Positions 61,787-64,000 of a stretch of 64,000 nt of DNA are shown here, piece after piece; position 1 is the stretch's first letter, and the number at the start of each line of letters is the position of its first letter. The translations under genes were made by a program, and so were the position numbers. The notes under the pieces were generated by a model that had not been told where the DNA came from, did not search any database, and worked only from the letters and a program-made list of their open reading frames with translations. The stretch lies in the NCBI RefSeq assembly GCF_002893625.1, contig NZ_PKMZ01000002.1, positions 124,001 to 188,000 of the forward strand, given 5' to 3'. This DNA is from Mangrovicella endophytica (lineage in GTDB: Bacteria; Pseudomonadota; Alphaproteobacteria; Rhizobiales; Rhizobiaceae).

Positions 61787-62077
61787 ATGATCAGAACGGC
61801 GACGATCGCGGCGGTATCCGCTCTCACTCTGGGTTTTGCGGGCTGCACGACGGTCGAGCGCGACACCGGCACGGGCGCCCTGATCGGCGGTGTCGGCGGC
61901 GCCGCGATCGGTGCAGGCGTCGGCGGCACTAAGGGTGCCGTCGTCGGTGGTCTGATCGGCGCGGGCGCGGGCGCCGTTGCCGGCAACGTCATCGGTCGTT
62001 CCAAGACGGCAGGCGACTGCGTGTATCGCGACCGCTCGGGCCGCCGTTACGTGGCGGAATGCCCGTCCGGCTACTGA
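61787..62077 (+). CDS. Glycine-zipper lipoprotein with C-terminal CxY...CPxGY motif
   Basis: A 96-residue lipoprotein; the lipobox FAGC places the lipidated cysteine at 20. A glycine-zipper segment, GALIGGVGGAAIGAGVGGTK (about 29-48), continues with alternating glycines to about 72 and would form a membrane-spanning hairpin of the Rick_17kDa/glycine-zipper 2TM type. The end is DCVYRDRSGRRYVAECPSGY, with two cysteines. The ending resembles that of the next gene. A terminator follows at once. Likely an outer-membrane stress lipoprotein. Confidence 0.88.
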   Translation: MIRTATIAAVSALTLGFAGCTTVERDTGTGALIGGVGGAAIGAGVGGTKGAVVGGLIGAGAGAVAGNVIGRSKTAGDCVYRDRSGRRYVAECPSGY

Positions 62078-62098
62078 TCGCCGCCTCATTGATTGTCG

Positions 62099-62137
62099 AA
62101 GGCCGTCGGAGCATCTCCGGCGGCCTTTGCGCTTTTG
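62099..62137 (+). terminator. Rho-independent terminator after the glycine-zipper lipoprotein
   Basis: AAGGCCG-x-CGGAG (62099-62111) pairs with CTCCG-x-CGGCCTT (62115-62127), with a 3-base loop and a TGCGCTTTT tail. Confidence 0.85.
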
Positions 62138-62269
62138 GAGGCGAACGACAGCAAGGCGTTCTGTGGCTGCCGGGTCATTGCCTCGCGCCCGCAGTTTGAC
62201 GTCTTTCGCGTCCGCCATATCATCGGCACCACGATCTCCAGCGATCGTTCGGCTCGCCGGAGGCAGACA

Positions 62270-62575
62270 ATGCGACCTTCATCCCTTGCCACCCGAAACC
62301 GGACGCTGATCCGCGCTGCCGTTATCGCCGGGCTCGGGCTGTGTCTCAGCGGCTGCGGCTCGCGCGAGAATCTGCCGCCGGTCTTCGGTGCCGTCTTCGG
62401 CGTGCCTGGCGTACAGCAGGCCCCTTATTCCGTCGGCAAGATCGGCGATCCCGTCGTGCAGCCGGGCGACCGCGTCATCGGCACGGCCGCCAATGCGCCG
62501 GGCCAGTGCATCTACTTCAGCGGCACGAGCGATCGACGCTTCCGCGCGGACTGCCCGGAAGGCTACAGGCCTTAG
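62270..62575 (+). CDS. Small lipoprotein with the same C-terminal motif
   Basis: 101 residues from the ATG at 62270, preceded by GGAGG. The lipobox LSGC places the lipidated cysteine at 29. The middle is PPVFGAVFGVPGVQQAPYSV then a short beta segment. The end, QCIYFSGTSDRRFRADCPEG then YRP, repeats the CxY-x(n)-RR[YF]xA[ED]CPxGY pattern of the lipoprotein encoded at 61787. It lacks a glycine zipper. No EcfG site was seen in the 133 bases after the terminator. Function unknown. Confidence 0.8.
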   Translation: MRPSSLATRNRTLIRAAVIAGLGLCLSGCGSRENLPPVFGAVFGVPGVQQAPYSVGKIGDPVVQPGDRVIGTAANAPGQCIYFSGTSDRRFRADCPEGYRP

Positions 62576-62689
62576 CTAGAGTCCCAGCCGGTGAGGCACA
62601 GAGTTCGCCCCGGTCTTACCGCCGACGCCGTCCAGGCTTTCCACCCGCAGACTGCGTCCACTCGACCCTGATCACCATGCCCGGCGGCA

Positions 62690-63475
62690 TCAGTCAGTGG
62701 AGGCAGGCGGCGTATTCACGGCCCGAACGAGGTCGATGAAGGCGGCGTGATAGGTGTAGCCGCCAACGCCCACGGGCGCGCTGAAGTCCATACGGTCGAG
62801 GGCGTCGCCCCGACCCACTTCGAAGCCGGTGCGGTCGACGGTCAGGATCCGCCAGCCTTCTGCATCCGGCCGCTGCGCGCTCAGCATGGTCTCGACGGCA
62901 TCGAGATGATCCTCGTTCATGTGGTCGCGAGCGCGCCGGCTGCTCGCCTCCAGTCCCTCGACAGCGGTCGCTGCATCAATGAGATCGGCTGCCTCCAGAT
63001 CGTAAGCCTTCCCGAAGCCACCGTTCAGCGATGCCCGTTCGACATCGACGGCGATGAACACGAAGTCGGGGAAATCCACATAGAGCTTGGCCTTCGGCTG
63101 CCGAGCCAGGAAGCGCTCGCGGCAGACCTCCATAGCGGGATCGTCGCGTTCAACCCGCCGGGCGCGTCCGGTCACGCTGATGCGGGGATGGGCGAGGGGA
63201 TCGCCTTTCCCCGGCTGCCCGAACAGGAGAGCACAGCGCGGATCGACAGCCAGCGACTTGCTGTGGCCGGAAAGGCCGGAGATCAGGAGGAGGGGCCGGC
63301 CGTCGAAATCGGTCGCGACGGAAACGCGGCTGATTGCAGGAAAGCCGCTGCCGGGTTCGAGGCAGGCCAGCGCCGCGTGGCGGGCGGTCCGCACCAGCGC
63401 CTTTGCCTGCCTCCTGACGGCATCATCGACGGGCTGGAGCAAGGATCGCGGTTCTTTGGCTGCCGGCCGGTCCAT
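62690..63475 (-). CDS. HugZ-like pyridoxamine 5'-phosphate oxidase-fold protein
   Basis: 261 residues from the ATG at 63475, with GAGGA upstream; an ATG at 63490 would add five residues but lacks a ribosome binding site. The split-barrel FMN/heme-binding domain (about 15-155) has RTARHAALACLEPGSGFPAI and SVATDFDGRPLLLISGLSGH. The C-terminal DUF2470-like domain starts ARDHMNEDHLDAVETMLSAQ. HugZ relatives bind or degrade heme; some only reduce flavins. The substrate cannot be told here. Confidence 0.88.
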   Translation of the reverse strand: MDRPAAKEPRSLLQPVDDAVRRQAKALVRTARHAALACLEPGSGFPAISRVSVATDFDGRPLLLISGLSGHSKSLAVDPRCALLFGQPGKGDPLAHPRISVTGRARRVERDDPAMEVCRERFLARQPKAKLYVDFPDFVFIAVDVERASLNGGFGKAYDLEAADLIDAATAVEGLEASSRRARDHMNEDHLDAVETMLSAQRPDAEGWRILTVDRTGFEVGRGDALDRMDFSAPVGVGGYTYHAAFIDLVRAVNTPPASTD

Positions 63476-63828
63476 GATGGGCGTCCTCATCGTTTGGCGC
63501 CGCGCGTTCGCGCGGTCACCTGCTTTACCGCAGGTGAGGAGACGAGCAAGTCAATCCGTCCGTCTGCACGGTTCGGCCTCGGGAGAGCCGACAAGGCCCG
63601 CATGACGGCCACGCCGATCGACCACGGTCGTTCGATCGTAGTCGTCTCTGCCCTGCAAGCGGACGTTTGGATGATCGCCCGCTCTGTGCCGGCGTTGGCC
63701 TGCGAAGCGCGATCCGGTGCCCGGCTCGGTGCGGATTTCCTGGCGGTGCTTCCACCTACACTCGAAAGGTTCTAGACCCTGCGGGAATGGCGAAGGTCCC
63801 TGACCCTCGCCCTCGTGGAGGGAGCCGC
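63476..63828. other. Gene-free region between the HugZ-like gene and apbC
   Basis: 353 bases without a supported gene, holding divergent promoters. It contains a perfect 8-bp inverted repeat, TCACCTGC (63516-63523) and GCAGGTGA (63530-63537), 41-62 bases before the HugZ-like gene, which could be an operator or leader hairpin, and a GCGCG/CGCGC pair beside it. Confidence 0.55.
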
Positions 63829-64000
63829 ATGAGCGACGCGCTGAAGCAACAGGTCCGTGATGCGCTGGCGCGTCTTCCGACCCCGGACGGAGGTGGCGAC
63901 GTCGTCAGTCGCGGGATGGTCTCCGATATCTTCATCGCCGACCGCAAGGCCTTCTTCTCCCTGCAGGTGCCGGCCAGCGAGGCCGAGCGCTTCGAGCCGT
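63829..64000 (+). CDS. Iron-sulfur cluster carrier ApbC/Mrp, N-terminal part
   Basis: Partial gene cut by the right edge; 57 residues visible from the ATG at 63829, with GGAGGGAG upstream. MSDALKQQVRDALARLPTPD and the GDVVSRGMVSDIFIADRKAF segment match the N-terminal MIP18/DUF59 domain of Mrp/ApbC P-loop proteins, which hold and transfer [4Fe-4S] clusters. The ATPase domain would follow outside the window. Confidence 0.85.
   Translation, partial: MSDALKQQVRDALARLPTPDGGGDVVSRGMVSDIFIADRKAFFSLQVPASEAERFEP

Overview
The window is GC-rich, densely coded DNA from an alphaproteobacterium of the order Hyphomicrobiales (Rhizobiales). The family is not certain; the gene content would suit an Aurantimonadaceae-like genome, but this is inference. 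The order is supported by a rhizobial flagellar locus (motA, motB-motC-fliK, motE, DUF1217 and DUF6468 genes, the regulator rem, flaF-flbT) and by the alphaproteobacterial general stress response genes nepR-ecfG and phyR. No rRNA, tRNA, IS element, CRISPR array or prophage was seen.

Layout. 1-1751: end of a class III aminotransferase and an M20-type N-carbamoyl amidase, probably reductive pyrimidine breakdown. 1778-2355: a MazE/MazF-type toxin-antitoxin pair. 2433-41518: a nearly unbroken flagellar locus of about 39 kb. Its leftward arm is fliI-flgF-DUF1217. The rightward arm runs motA-fliM-DUF6468-fliN-fliG-flhB-unknown, then flgB-flgC-fliE-flgG-flgA-flgI-motE-flgH-fliL-fliP, one very large flagellin, fliF-fliH-motB-motC-fliK, rem, flgE-flgK-flgL-flaF-flbT-flgD-fliQ, flhA-fliR, and a tail of small, poorly known genes (FliJ-like, FlgJ rod-binding, FlgN-like, FliL-like), with a PilZ gene and an unknown membrane protein nearby. 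41613-54559: housekeeping and envelope genes (PHA-granule-region protein, RhlE-type helicase, D,D-carboxypeptidase, ParDE pair, Uup-type ABC-F protein, RND pump and adaptor, a triple PRC-barrel protein, a DUF1328 protein). 54825-63475: a diacylglycerol kinase family protein and then a general stress response island: YqjD/YqjE-like genes, ecfG, nepR, phyR, an HWE histidine kinase, three small exported or membrane proteins and a HugZ-like heme/FMN protein. The window ends in the start of an Mrp/ApbC gene.

How it works together. The flagellar genes encode the export apparatus (FliP, FliQ, FliR, FlhA, FlhB, FliI, FliH), basal body and switch (FliF, FliG, FliM, FliN), stator (MotA, MotB with periplasmic MotC and MotE), rod, rings, hook, filament and filament-level control (FlaF, FlbT), with Rem as local activator. 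No chemotaxis genes and no visN/visR are present. The stress island is tied together by seven candidate EcfG promoters (GGAAC, 16-17 bases, CGTT or CATT). They lie in front of the DUF1328 gene, the YqjDE-like pair, nepR-ecfG, phyR, the kinase region and two small secreted-protein genes, so the regulators and several likely effectors appear to sit side by side.

The most unusual features are: an 821-residue flagellin whose middle seems built from four diverged copies of one module, also found once in the hook protein FlgE; the compact EcfG-promoter island with uncharacterised small proteins, two of which share a cysteine-containing C-terminal motif; and several unnamed genes in the flagellar locus that may fill the FliJ, FlgN and second-FliL roles.
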